A DNA stretch of 59,236 nt from Candidatus Iainarchaeum sp. (GCA_016198125.1 JACQJG010000017.1:1-59236); one strand, 5' to 3'; shown: positions 1-7,919, numbered from the stretch's first letter. Translations and numbers: made by a program. The notes: generated by a model not told the origin, from the letters alone.

Positions 1-1821
1 ACGCGTTCCTGTAAACGCGCCGGTACTTGGATTGTAAGGGTATTTTTCAATGATTGGACAGGCTTTCCAATTCGTGTTGGTACCCGGGTCATGCAAAAAA
101 TAATCCGTGCCCCCCTTCCAATCATTAATTTCAACCGTGGTGGATGCGGGAGGGGCAAAAGAGCCTGCATAAGGGTCTTCAGCTCCTTCTTCTTTTTGGT
201 TTGTATTTGGTTTTCCCTGTTCCAAAAGTCGGTTGCTGCAAATGTATTCAGATGAGCTTGTGCTAAGCATATAGTTGGGAATCCAATAGCCAAACCAGTC
301 GGGCAACAATCCTTTTGAATAGGTGTGAGCGGCAACCATGGCATCTTGGGTTTTATTCCATGTTTTTCCGCCTGCGGTTGTTGGGTACATGAGGTTTGCC
401 TGGTCTTTGGCATGCCCTAACCCAAGGGCGTGTCCAAGTTCATGGGCAAAGGACGTTTGAGTCTTAGGATTATCGAAGACCCAACTGTGCGTTTGCTGAT
501 TGTAATAAGCGCTTTGCGAATAATTGACTATGATGTATTTGTAGGATCCGTTAAAAAGGATGAACGTGGGGGCGTTCAAGGGGTTTTTTGGGTCATTTAC
601 TATGTCAACCAATATAACGGGTATGTGTCCAGGGTTTGTTTCAATCAACTGAGTCATTTTGGCGTTCAGTAGACTGATTGATTGCGGGTTTCCATAGTCC
701 ATTCCGAGGAGTTTTTTGGAAACCACCTTGTTTTGGCCTGCCTGAATGCTAACAATGTACATGGAAAGGCCCCACTCGCCGGCCTCGTTCTCATTCAAGT
801 TTAATATGGAATGACCCGTGTTAATGACCGGAGGATCATACGGGTAGTTTTTTCCTGCTTCTTGCAGGATGGCGGGGGACCCATTAATCGTAGATGAGAG
901 ATTTGCGTTTTTGCTTTCAACATCCCATACATTTCCGGGAATGGGGGTGGTGTCTGCATCCATATTAAAAACAATTACAGGCCCAAACGAGGCCTCGCTG
1001 GTGCCAGCAAATTGGGTTTGGGCATTTGGAGGCAGAAGAGTGTAAACGCTTGAATAATATTCCCGCATTACTTCATCAAATGGCCTTGAATCGTCTGGCG
1101 TGTAATGGGAGAGGTTTCCATGCTCATCTGAGAACCCAATTACGCGAAAGGTCTTGCCTGTTTCCACGAGCGCGTCTGTTTCACTCAAGTCCACTTCTAT
1201 TGCCAAAGCGCTGTTTAAAAATTCCTTTACTAGAACAGGGTCTTGTGCTCCGTCCGTTCTGTAAAGGTAAACACTTGCTCCTTTAACGCGGCGGTCGTCT
1301 GTTAGTAAAACAGTGTTATCTTTTCTTTCTGCCTTAGGGGGTGTTTTGTCTATGGACACCTGTATTTTACTTTCATATATGCGGTCAGAAGTAGTAACGC
1401 TGAACACGAGGCTGTGAAGCCCATTTTCCAACCATAACGAGAAAGGAGTGGGCGCCCCCCAGACAAGGACTCGGGTGGTTTCACTGCTTTGTGGCAAGGC
1501 TTCGAAGTAACTGTTCTTTTCTGCCCCATCCACGGCCAGTTGGACCGATTCAATGCGTTGGGTGGATGGAATTACAAGGGACATGACTCCATAAGAGAGG
1601 TCATCTCCAAGTCCAATAAGATTGACTTCGGTCTGCGAAAACCCATCAGCATTCAATGGCTCCACTGGTTTTGATGGCGTTGCCTCCAAAGGGGGTTGTA
1701 CTGCAGTATTGGTCGTCGATGAAACACTTAGGCCACTAAGATTGAATTGAGTTACCCACACTCCCAAACCTGCAGCCAGGACAAGCAAAAAAATTCCAAA
1801 AATTATTTGCGCCTGCCGCAT
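1..1821 (-). CDS. Secreted matrixin-like zinc metalloprotease (C-terminus cut by window edge)
   Basis: An uninterrupted reading frame of 607 codons runs from ATG at 1821 to the left edge. The N-terminus (MRQAQIIFGIFLLVLAAGLG) is a signal peptide or membrane anchor, so the protein acts outside the cell. Residues 460-470 read HELGHALGLGH, the metzincin zinc-binding motif HExxHxxGxxH, and NLMYP follows about ten residues later as the Met-turn. This is the signature of family M10 (matrixins). About 300 residues of probable beta-sandwich or adhesive sequence lie before the catalytic domain. The start lies 29 bp after the stop of the beta-propeller gene on the same strand, so the two may be co-transcribed. 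The substrate is unknown. The stop codon lies outside the window. Confidence 0.85.
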   Translation of the reverse strand, partial: MRQAQIIFGIFLLVLAAGLGVWVTQFNLSGLSVSSTTNTAVQPPLEATPSKPVEPLNADGFSQTEVNLIGLGDDLSYGVMSLVIPSTQRIESVQLAVDGAEKNSYFEALPQSSETTRVLVWGAPTPFSLWLENGLHSLVFSVTTSDRIYESKIQVSIDKTPPKAERKDNTVLLTDDRRVKGASVYLYRTDGAQDPVLVKEFLNSALAIEVDLSETDALVETGKTFRVIGFSDEHGNLSHYTPDDSRPFDEVMREYYSSVYTLLPPNAQTQFAGTSEASFGPVIVFNMDADTTPIPGNVWDVESKNANLSSTINGSPAILQEAGKNYPYDPPVINTGHSILNLNENEAGEWGLSMYIVSIQAGQNKVVSKKLLGMDYGNPQSISLLNAKMTQLIETNPGHIPVILVDIVNDPKNPLNAPTFILFNGSYKYIIVNYSQSAYYNQQTHSWVFDNPKTQTSFAHELGHALGLGHAKDQANLMYPTTAGGKTWNKTQDAMVAAHTYSKGLLPDWFGYWIPNYMLSTSSSEYICSNRLLEQGKPNTNQKEEGAEDPYAGSFAPPASTTVEINDWKGGTDYFLHDPGTNTNWKACPIIEKYPYNPSTGAFTGTR

Positions 1822-1850
1822 TAGAATGGTCACCTTCTAATTTTTAAAAA

Positions 1851-3185
1851 TTAATTACTTAACGAAGTGTATAGTCCTACAAAGCCATCTACGTCAATTG
1901 CATCGCACTGCCAGGAACCTTGGGAACCACAGTTCCCCCCAGACCCCACACTGTATGCCAATTTCAAATCCAAATTTGTTTGATCAAAATAACTGATGTA
2001 AAAATTGCCAGATTCCTGTACTAATGAATTGTATTCTCCTACATTGCCCGCGACATCAATGGCTTCACACTGCCATATTCCAAAGCTGGTTTGCCCTCCG
2101 CTTCCAGTGAAACTACCGCAGTTTCCTCCGCTTCCCACGCGGTGAGCTAACTTTAAATCGTTATTTACCGGGTCGTAATAGCTTACATAAGGGATGCCTG
2201 TACTGGGATCAACGGTAAGTGAAATATTCGAGTTATAGTTAGTATACAAATCAGCATCAATAAGCTCGCACTTCCAAGTGTTTTGAGGGCCACAATTACC
2301 TCCAACCCCAACTCCCACGTTATAAGCGATTTTTAATGCAACTGCGTTTGCGTCAACGTCCTCCTCAATATAAGCAACATAAGGTTTACTTCCATAGGAT
2401 GTAATAGAAGTAGACTTACCATTTGAAAGGGGCTTAATAAGGTCACATTGCCAAGAATTCTGAGGACCACAATTGCCAGTAAATATTCCCACTTTATGGG
2501 CGACTCTTAAATCTCCACCGGGGACCCCTCCCGGTTTTGGTTTAATATAACTTATATATGGGACTCCTTGAAAAATGATTGCTAATGAAAGGTAGGGGTT
2601 ATTGTCGAGTAGAGGTGTTAAAGTTAAAGTGTCAATTACATCACACTGCCAAGAACCCTGCGGACCACAATTACCCCCAGTTCCAACCTCATAAGCAATT
2701 TTTATATTATGAGAAAAAATGTCATAATAGCTGATGTAGGGCGTGTTCCCCAAAAACGCTAAAGAACTATAACTTCCAACATCTGCCTGCCCTGCAGATC
2801 CTGGCGGTTCATCTATTGTAATACATGAAAAACGGCCGCCTCCACAGTTGCCGCCGGCTCCAACTTTCTTGGCCAATTTTAAATCTGCATTTGTTGCGTC
2901 ATAATAACTAATATAAGGATCCCCTTGGGGAGAAACGGCAATAGAGGTATATAGACCTGTATTGCCTTGAGAGTCGATAACATCAATATTCCAGCGCGAC
3001 ACTGGTGTGGCAGTATATTTGGCGTATTTCAAATCCAGTGCGGGGCTTAATTTATGGTAACTGATATGCAAGGGGATGGAAGGCGTTACCACTTTTCCAG
3101 TGGTTGAAATGAAAGGGACCAAATAAAGAAAGGCTACAACCCCCATAAAAAGAAGCACGACGAGTAAGACCCACTCTTTTTTCAT
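1851..3185 (-). CDS. Secreted seven-bladed beta-propeller repeat protein
   Basis: The protein is about 444 residues. A hydrophobic N-terminal segment (KKEWVLLVVLLFMGVVAF) is followed by six full repeats of about 55 residues. The repeat core is Y-x-S-[IL]-x(6-9)-PY[IV]SYYD-x(4)-LK[IL]A-x-x-VG-x-GGNCG-x-W-x-C-x-x-ID. The mature N-terminus holds only the second half of a blade (ending WNIDVID) and the C-terminus only the first strand (GLYTSLSN). Together they would close a seventh blade in the Velcro manner typical of beta-propellers. Most blades carry two Cys that could pair outside the cell. ATG 3185 is preferred over the GTG at 3194 because a TATA box lies 26 nt upstream. It may be a binding or surface protein; no enzymatic motif is visible. 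Base composition is more AT-rich than in most neighbours. Confidence 0.8.
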   Translation of the reverse strand: MKKEWVLLVVLLFMGVVAFLYLVPFISTTGKVVTPSIPLHISYHKLSPALDLKYAKYTATPVSRWNIDVIDSQGNTGLYTSIAVSPQGDPYISYYDATNADLKLAKKVGAGGNCGGGRFSCITIDEPPGSAGQADVGSYSSLAFLGNTPYISYYDIFSHNIKIAYEVGTGGNCGPQGSWQCDVIDTLTLTPLLDNNPYLSLAIIFQGVPYISYIKPKPGGVPGGDLRVAHKVGIFTGNCGPQNSWQCDLIKPLSNGKSTSITSYGSKPYVAYIEEDVDANAVALKIAYNVGVGVGGNCGPQNTWKCELIDADLYTNYNSNISLTVDPSTGIPYVSYYDPVNNDLKLAHRVGSGGNCGSFTGSGGQTSFGIWQCEAIDVAGNVGEYNSLVQESGNFYISYFDQTNLDLKLAYSVGSGGNCGSQGSWQCDAIDVDGFVGLYTSLSN

Positions 3186-3207
3186 GAAAAGCACAACGCT
3201 TCAGAAG

Positions 3208-3215
3208 TTTATAAA
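3208..3215 (-). promoter_or_regulatory. TATA box of the beta-propeller gene
   Basis: TTTATAAA is centred about 26 nt upstream of ATG 3185. This predicts a leaderless transcript. Confidence 0.55.
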
Positions 3216-3224
3216 CCTTTGGCC

Positions 3225-3331
3225 GGCTCTGTTGACTTTTTTTACAAAGAGTCTCAAAATGGAAAATGAACCACCGGCATTCGCCAAAGATTCTTGTTTT
3301 ACCAATCCATTCGGAGGATTTCAACAGAGCC
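3225..3331. repeat. 107-bp element bounded by 11-bp perfect inverted repeats
   Basis: GGCTCTGTTGA at 3225-3235 is matched exactly by its reverse complement TCAACAGAGCC at 3321-3331. The element fills most of the gap between the propeller gene promoter and the geranylgeranyl reductase stop. The terminal sequence recalls the GGxxCTGTTG ends of IS6-like insertion sequences, so a MITE or deletion remnant is possible. A long RNA hairpin is the alternative. No transposase is recognisable inside. Confidence 0.5.
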
Positions 3332-3344
3332 CAGTATTAATACG

Positions 3345-4523
3345 TTACCAGCCATAGTACTGCGCGCGCGAATACCTGAATGCCTTGAACGCGCGCACCA
3401 CGCCTTTTTTGATTAAACCCGGGTAGCGGGTGAGGATTTTAACGGCAATGGAAATATTGCCTGCCAGGTGCACGTTGTTCAACTCCTTTGGAAGCAGGCC
3501 TGCAATCTGGTTTAATTCTTCATCGGAAAACGAGTAGAACAATTCTTTTCCCTTGAGCAGTTCCTCGTAAGGAGGAAACTCTTTTTTCCAGGTGCGTTCG
3601 TACTGTGAAAAGAACTCTTGTGAAAAATTCCCCTGCTCTACAGCGCGCGCGCACACCTCTGCGGCCATTTTTCCTGAAATGAGTCCTAGTTGCGTGCCTC
3701 CTTCAAACATGGGGCTTGTAAAACCAGCCGCGTCTCCCACAAGCAACAATGCCTCGCCATACGTGTTCTTCACAGGCCCTTCTTCCGGGATAAGACCCCC
3801 AAATGCCTTGACCTTGGCTTTAGACTCCCAGCCCATCTCCTTTATAAACTGGTCCAAATTGGCTTTGGCTTTTGGAGACTCGCTTGCAATAATTCCCACA
3901 TTTGCACGGCCATCGTTTTTTGGAATCATCCAAAGATAACCAAAAGGCGCAAGCTTGGGCCACAAATAAAAATCCAGGTACCCATCCGTTGGAATGTCCA
4001 GCATTTCATACTGCATTCCAGTGACTGCTTTAAAGCGCGGGTTCAAATTAAGTTTGCGCGACGCAATGCTCTGCACGCCGCTCGCATCAATGACCGCGCG
4101 CGAACGGAATATTCTTCCATTGGAGCATTTCAACCCCCATTCACTGCCCTGCCTGTTTAACTCTTCCACACGGCACTGCAATTCCAGTTGCGCACCAGCA
4201 TCTACAGCCATGCGTGAAATCCATTGTTCGAACAAATGTTTTTCCAATACCACTCCGGGTTCAGTGAGCTTTGAATAGGTTTTATTTGGAAACACCACGC
4301 GCACGCCTTTGACATTCAATGCCACGGCTTCTTTTGGAGGCTTGAATCCAAACCGTTCAAAAGCCACATCGGACAGGCATTCCCCACAATGCACGGGCTC
4401 GCCTATTTTTGCATGCTCTTCGAGCAAAACCGTTTTCAATCCCTGCTTGGCCGCATGCAAGGTCGCGCTGCCCCCGGCGGGTCCAGCCCCAATGACTGCC
4501 ACGTCAAATAATTCCCCTTGCAT
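3345..4523 (-). CDS. Geranylgeranyl reductase family FAD-dependent oxidoreductase
   Basis: The protein has 392 residues. The N-terminal Rossmann motif DVAVIGAGPAGGSA binds the FAD ADP moiety. VHCGECLSD near residue 50 corresponds to the Cys-bearing motif of geranylgeranyl reductases, and LLVGDAAGFTSPMFEGGTQ near residue 270 is the second FAD motif. In archaea this family saturates the isoprenoid chains of membrane lipids (digeranylgeranylglycerophospholipid reductase) or of quinones. A TATA-like box (4547-4556) lies about 27 nt upstream of ATG 4523, which supports this start. A second, distinct family member lies at 13187-14416, and which one handles lipid and which another substrate cannot be told from sequence. 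Confidence 0.85.
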   Translation of the reverse strand: MQGELFDVAVIGAGPAGGSATLHAAKQGLKTVLLEEHAKIGEPVHCGECLSDVAFERFGFKPPKEAVALNVKGVRVVFPNKTYSKLTEPGVVLEKHLFEQWISRMAVDAGAQLELQCRVEELNRQGSEWGLKCSNGRIFRSRAVIDASGVQSIASRKLNLNPRFKAVTGMQYEMLDIPTDGYLDFYLWPKLAPFGYLWMIPKNDGRANVGIIASESPKAKANLDQFIKEMGWESKAKVKAFGGLIPEEGPVKNTYGEALLLVGDAAGFTSPMFEGGTQLGLISGKMAAEVCARAVEQGNFSQEFFSQYERTWKKEFPPYEELLKGKELFYSFSDEELNQIAGLLPKELNNVHLAGNISIAVKILTRYPGLIKKGVVRAFKAFRYSRAQYYGW

Positions 4524-4546
4524 ATAACACTCGTTTTCTCCAAACC

Positions 4547-4556
4547 ATTTTAAAAT
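4547..4556 (-). promoter_or_regulatory. TATA box of geranylgeranyl reductase gene
   Basis: ATTTTAAAAT is centred about 27 nt upstream of ATG 4523 and overlaps the stop of the small membrane protein gene at 4550. Confidence 0.45.
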
Positions 4557-4747
4557 AATCCTCGCAACCCTCTCTGCCGTAGAAAAACTCTTTTCGATAT
4601 TTCTGACAATATAAATCCCCCCACTGCTAAGGTAATGCCTTGTTCTTTGGATAATGTTCCTATGAAAAATACGTCAATCAGGGCATAACCCAAAATAACA
4701 GTGCCCGCAATGCGAAGTCCAACCAAAAAGGTCTCATTAAGTTTCAT
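4550..4747 (-). CDS. Small two-helix membrane protein, unknown function
   Basis: From ATG 4747 the product is 65 residues. It has two hydrophobic stretches (VGLRIAGTVILGYALIDVFF and GITLAVGGFILSEI) and a basic C-terminus (KRVFLRQRGLRGLF), so it is probably an inner-membrane protein with two helices. The frame can be read upstream to 4882, but that extension overlaps the toxin gene and has no membrane or domain character, so the inner ATG is preferred. I do not recognise a family. It overlaps the remnant described at 4737-4793. Confidence 0.5.
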   Translation of the reverse strand: MKLNETFLVGLRIAGTVILGYALIDVFFIGTLSKEQGITLAVGGFILSEISKRVFLRQRGLRGLF

Positions 4748-4793
4748 CTCTGCCCCCCACAGGCCCGGCGTCGATGACTGCAATGTCGTACAT
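4737..4793 (-). pseudogene. Remnant of an FAD-dependent oxidoreductase N-terminus
   Basis: Reading from ATG 4793 gives MYDIAVIDAGPVGGRDET and then TAA. DIAVI-x-AGPVGG is the first beta strand and glycine loop of a Rossmann FAD-binding domain, with the first Gly of GxGxxG changed to Asp. It resembles the start of the intact reductase at 4523 (DVAVIGAGPAGG). The frame stops at once, so this looks like the end of a decayed paralogue. Chance resemblance of 15 residues is possible but unlikely. Confidence 0.45.
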
Positions 4794-4862
4794 CTGGCTT
4801 TCCATTCTTGTTTTGTTCCCCAAAATCGATTTAAAGCCATGCATGCGACAATGCGACGATAA

Positions 4863-5129
4863 TTAATCATATGTATGTTCATCGCGTCGCTCGATCACTC
4901 CAATTCGAATAATTCGGTTATCCCAATCCACCCGGTAAATCACCCGAAACCTTGAAAGCCGTATTCTGTATTCATCATCCCGACCACGCATCTTTTTTAC
5001 GTCATGTGCGTAAACCGGCACCGGGTTTTGGGTTAAAATAGCAAAAAGTTCTTTCAGCCGATCTTTAAGTCTGTTATCGGATCTTTCATAAAACTTTTCC
5101 GCATCGCGGCTGAGGCGGACGTCAAACAT
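4863..5129 (-). CDS. RelE/ParE-family toxin
   Basis: The protein has 88 residues with the RelE-fold pattern: an N-terminal strand (FDVRLSRDAEKFYE), two helices with basic residues, and the C-terminal sheet YRIRLSRFRVIYRVDWDNRIIRI. YRIRLxxxRVIYRVD is the typical core of this superfamily, whose members cleave mRNA on the ribosome. The gene starts 9 bp after the stop of the small gene at 5139-5330, giving the antitoxin-then-toxin order of a type II module. An exact subfamily is not assigned. Confidence 0.85.
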   Translation of the reverse strand: MFDVRLSRDAEKFYERSDNRLKDRLKELFAILTQNPVPVYAHDVKKMRGRDDEYRIRLSRFRVIYRVDWDNRIIRIGVIERRDEHTYD

Positions 5130-5138
5130 TTTTTCGCC

Positions 5139-5330
5139 TCACTTTGAAAGAATATCATAAAATGACTTTTCTTCTCCACGCTCCATTTCATGAAAAATAC
5201 GGTCCAATTCCTTTCGCTTCTTTGCAGAGACTTTTTCCAGCGGAATCAACGCATACTTTACCTCCAACAAGTCTCTTCGAAGGGCTTTTATCTCATCGTA
5301 TACTTTTGAAATTGCCATACTTTCACCCAT
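5139..5330 (-). CDS. Antitoxin of the RelBE-like pair
   Basis: The protein has 63 residues and is highly charged. A helical N-terminus (SKVYDEIKALRRDLLEVKYAL) is followed by a toxin-wrapping tail (REL..IFHEMERGEE). Small helical proteins of this type precede RelE-like toxins in many archaea. TATAAAA at 5354-5360 is about 27 nt upstream of ATG 5330 and supports that start. A second ATG at 5318 with GGTGA just ahead is the alternative. It should neutralise the toxin at 4863-5129 and probably autoregulates the pair. Confidence 0.75.
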   Translation of the reverse strand: MGESMAISKVYDEIKALRRDLLEVKYALIPLEKVSAKKRKELDRIFHEMERGEEKSFYDILSK

Positions 5331-5418
5331 AGTATTATTTACCCCTATTCGTCTATAAAAACTCTCTTCTAACTTTTTGCTGAACGGCCCATTGCCACCA
5401 ACAAAAATGCCTTAGGGC

Positions 5419-6033
5419 TTAATGCATTTCCCGCTGCCTTATTTCTGGAATGTGCAGGTGCTCTACAATCCCTGCAGGCGCCTTCCAGTCCAGGTTTTGC
5501 ATGAACACGTCCACGTATTTCTTTTTTTGCGTGCCATAATCCAGAAAATACGCGTGCTCGTACACGTCCAATACCACAATGGTTGAACAATCCCAAATGC
5601 CTCCATGGTTGTGCACGTCTGCAATGTAATTGTGCAGTCTCAAGTCTTTCCAGTCAAATGCAAGCACTACCCACCCCCGGCTTGCAAGCCCCAATGCCTT
5701 AAACTCTGCTTCCCATTTTTCATAGCTTCCAAAGTCTTCTTCAATCATTTTCAGCAGGTACCCTGAGGGCTTTCCTCCAGGGCCGCCCATGCACGCAAAG
5801 TAATCCTCGTGCAGCCTTACCCCGTTTACGGCAAAACTTTCTTCAACCTTTAACTCGCGCAAATCCGAAAAGGTTGCATTGGCTGAAGTCAGGTCAACAC
5901 TTTTCAGTTTTTCCCGGATTTCCCCTGTTTTTTTCACGTAGCCTGCGTACAGTACATCATGGTGTTCTGCAAGCTGTTTTTCAGTCAACCCATTCAACGA
6001 CTTGTATTTCAACGGCTGGACTTGTCCTTCCAT
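5419..6033 (-). CDS. sod: Superoxide dismutase (Fe/Mn family)
   Basis: The protein has 204 residues, a normal length. The metal ligands of the Fe/Mn family are visible: a His in AEHHDVLYAGYV (24/25), His75 in RLHEDYF, and Asp156 and His160 in LDVYEHAYFLDYG. It disproportionates superoxide in the cytoplasm. Fe versus Mn cannot be decided from sequence alone. The start is backed by GGAGGA about 9 nt upstream. The gene starts 15 bp after the Rieske gene, so the two form one operon, consistent with oxidative-stress defence. Confidence 0.93.
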   Translation of the reverse strand: MEGQVQPLKYKSLNGLTEKQLAEHHDVLYAGYVKKTGEIREKLKSVDLTSANATFSDLRELKVEESFAVNGVRLHEDYFACMGGPGGKPSGYLLKMIEEDFGSYEKWEAEFKALGLASRGWVVLAFDWKDLRLHNYIADVHNHGGIWDCSTIVVLDVYEHAYFLDYGTQKKKYVDVFMQNLDWKAPAGIVEHLHIPEIRQREMH

Positions 6034-6048
6034 GCATCATTCCTCCGC

Positions 6049-6351
6049 TTACATTTCCACCATTACATCGGTTCCCTGCACTTGCACAGGATACGTTTTG
6101 AGTTTCATGGCCGGATTTGTTTCGCACTGCCCGGATTTTACATTGTACATCCACCCATGCCACGGACACGTAACGTTTTCCGCGTCCAGCATGCCTTCTC
6201 CCAAAGGGCCTCCGCGGTGCAGACACGTATTATCCGTACAGTAAAACGTTCCGCCTATATTGTAAAGCGCCAAATCCTTTCCACTTGCATTCACAGTCTT
6301 TGCACTTCCAGGACTCACTTCGCTTATGCTTGCAATTTTAACCCACGGCAT
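6049..6351 (-). CDS. Rieske [2Fe-2S] ferredoxin
   Basis: The protein has 100 residues and consists of a single Rieske domain. The ligands are C43 and H45 in CLHRGGPLGEG and C62 and H65 in CPWHGW. It is of the soluble ferredoxin type found with oxygenases or nitrite reductase small subunits, and it carries one electron at a time. No partner oxygenase is next to it; the downstream gene is SOD. The TATA-like stretch around 6376-6384 sits about 28 nt upstream of the ATG. The electron partner is unknown. Confidence 0.9.
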   Translation of the reverse strand: MPWVKIASISEVSPGSAKTVNASGKDLALYNIGGTFYCTDNTCLHRGGPLGEGMLDAENVTCPWHGWMYNVKSGQCETNPAMKLKTYPVQVQGTDVMVEM

Positions 6352-6429
6352 GATCCTACCACCTCTACTTATTGAAATTAAAAAAACGCTTTAAAAAGGC
6401 ACGCATTTTTCAACCATTTTTGGGACGCC

Positions 6430-7017
6430 TTATTTTACTATCACGGTTCCCTGCATGAATGGGTGAAGGGCGCAATGGTAAGGAAATGTCCCCGTCATGT
6501 TGAACGTATGCACGTATTCACCGCCTTTTTCCAAAATTCCAGACCCAAAACCACTGCCATCAAACGTAACCGTGTGCAGTGCCTGGTCTTGATTTGCCCA
6601 TTTAACCGTTTGTCCCTTGCTTATTACACTTGTTTGGGGCAGGAATGAAAAGTTTGCAATAAGCGCTTTGTCCGTAAAAGAACTGGTAGCAGGACCATAA
6701 ACAGGAATGGAAGAAGTCCAGGGAGAAGGAATGGTAACGGGCGGTTGCGTGTAATAATTGCTTGGTCCCATGAAAACAAGGGTTGGAGGGTAAGAATAGA
6801 ATGCGCCATACGCGCTGGGAACAGAAGGATAATAGGGAATGGTCGGATACGGATTGGAATAATATGCGTTGTAATACTGCGGGCTTGGAATGCCCGTGAA
6901 CGGCGAAAAGGGATTTTGAAAACCTCCAAAAGTCCAGTACGCTCCAATTGCAGATGCGGGCACGGCGGTTAAAATAATTGCCAACCAAAATGCAATTCCT
7001 TTCACACGTGCGCGCAT
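6430..7017 (-). CDS. Secreted cupredoxin (blue copper protein)
   Basis: From ATG 7017 the protein is 195 residues. It has a signal peptide or anchor (VKGIAFWLAIILTAVPASA), a Pro/Tyr/Ser-rich linker of about 80 residues, and a C-terminal cupredoxin domain. The type-1 copper ligands are His148 (ALHTVTF), Cys182 and His185 (YHCALHPFMQG), and Met188. The short C-x2-H-x2-M spacing matches halocyanin-like archaeal proteins. It would carry electrons outside the membrane. No copper oxidase is in the window. The frame extends to 7116, but only the inner start gives a clean signal peptide. Confidence 0.88.
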   Translation of the reverse strand: MRARVKGIAFWLAIILTAVPASAIGAYWTFGGFQNPFSPFTGIPSPQYYNAYYSNPYPTIPYYPSVPSAYGAFYSYPPTLVFMGPSNYYTQPPVTIPSPWTSSIPVYGPATSSFTDKALIANFSFLPQTSVISKGQTVKWANQDQALHTVTFDGSGFGSGILEKGGEYVHTFNMTGTFPYHCALHPFMQGTVIVK

Positions 7018-7125
7018 ACATGGTTTATTTTCCAACGTTCTTATAAAATAATCCTGGATTATTACGTGCTGGCGTTTACCCGCGCGAGTTTTGGCCTTCG
7101 CAAGATTTTTAAACACAATTTTCTT

Positions 7126-7569
7126 ATGTCAGGCATGCAGGAAGAAAAGACCTACTATTCATTGGAGGACGCACGCAAGCTCATTCCGTTTGTAGGTAAA
7201 AAACTGCGCAGACTCCAAAAACTCAACGCTGAAATTTCAGTCATGAACGCATTTCACATAAACTTCAAAGGAGACTCCATTGAAAACCGCCTGAAGGCCA
7301 TTGAATTGAACAAGAATTACCACAAGGCCATGCACGCGTTCTATTCCGGTTTGGAAGACATTACGTCCAAAGGCTTGGTTATAAAGGATTTTGACCAGGG
7401 CCTTGTGGACTTTTACTCGAAAATGGACGGCCAGGATATTTTCCTGTGCTGGAAGCTGGGAGAAAAAACCATTGACCATTGGCACACGGTTGAAACAGGG
7501 TATTCCAGTCGCCAGCCCGTTCGCATCCTGCGGGAGCAGTACGAGAAAAAACTCAAGGAACTTTTGTGA
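7126..7569 (+). CDS. DUF2203 family protein
   Basis: The protein is about 147 residues and matches my recollection of the DUF2203 family: an N-terminal YYSLEDARKLIPFVGKKL helix region and a C-terminal DIFLCWKLGEKTIDHWH segment. The function of that family is not known to me. A TATA-like ATTTTTAAAC (7105-7114) lies just upstream, so translation begins at 7126 or at the in-frame ATG 7135. Its 3' end overlaps the end of the convergent receiver-like gene by 17 bp. Confidence 0.75.
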   Translation: MSGMQEEKTYYSLEDARKLIPFVGKKLRRLQKLNAEISVMNAFHINFKGDSIENRLKAIELNKNYHKAMHAFYSGLEDITSKGLVIKDFDQGLVDFYSKMDGQDIFLCWKLGEKTIDHWHTVETGYSSRQPVRILREQYEKKLKELL

Positions 7570-7918
7570 GCGCGCGCAGGCGCTCTGCAAGCAGTTTGGC
7601 AAAAACGCTTTTTGGAACCACCCATTCAAATCCGGCACTGCGCGCCCCGTTCAATTTTTCTGTTTGAATATGGGCCGCGTATGCAAAAACCGGGATGCCT
7701 TGCGCGTGCACGTGTTTTCCAATTTCAAGGGGGGTTGTGTTTTCTGCGTTCAAATCAACCACACACACAATTGGCTTCTCTCTTTGCGCATTTATTTTCC
7801 TGTTTAAATCCTGTTCGTTGAGAACGAAAATGCATTCCAATCCATTGGCTTTGCACGCGCCTTCAATGAGGGACTTGAAGTAAATGTCTTTAACCAAGGC
7901 CAGCACCGTGCCCTTCAT
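7553..7918 (-). CDS. Receiver-like domain protein (degenerate response regulator)
   Basis: The protein is about 121 residues with the alternating strand/helix pattern of a CheY-type receiver: GTVLALVKD (beta 1), PIVCVVDLN (beta 3, with an Asp at the phosphoacceptor position), GIPVFAYAAH (beta 4) and WVVPKSVF (beta 5, keeping the conserved Lys). The acidic pair normally after beta 1 is missing, so phosphorylation is doubtful. There is no output domain. ATG 7918 overlaps the lyase stop codon region (7920), so it is the last gene of the fumarate operon and may be translationally coupled. No histidine kinase is seen nearby. Confidence 0.6.
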   Translation of the reverse strand: MKGTVLALVKDIYFKSLIEGACKANGLECIFVLNEQDLNRKINAQREKPIVCVVDLNAENTTPLEIGKHVHAQGIPVFAYAAHIQTEKLNGARSAGFEWVVPKSVFAKLLAERLRALTKVP

Positions 7919-7919
7919 T

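Noticed and set aside
430-1674. Short plus-strand open frames at 430-672, 1026-1286 and 1489-1674
   Set aside because: They lie opposite the metalloprotease coding sequence, whose frame is open for the whole stretch and carries the zinc motif.
3052-3324. Minus-strand frame of 90 codons across the inverted-repeat element
   Set aside because: It overlaps the start of the propeller gene in another frame and shows no domain; its start lies inside the element.
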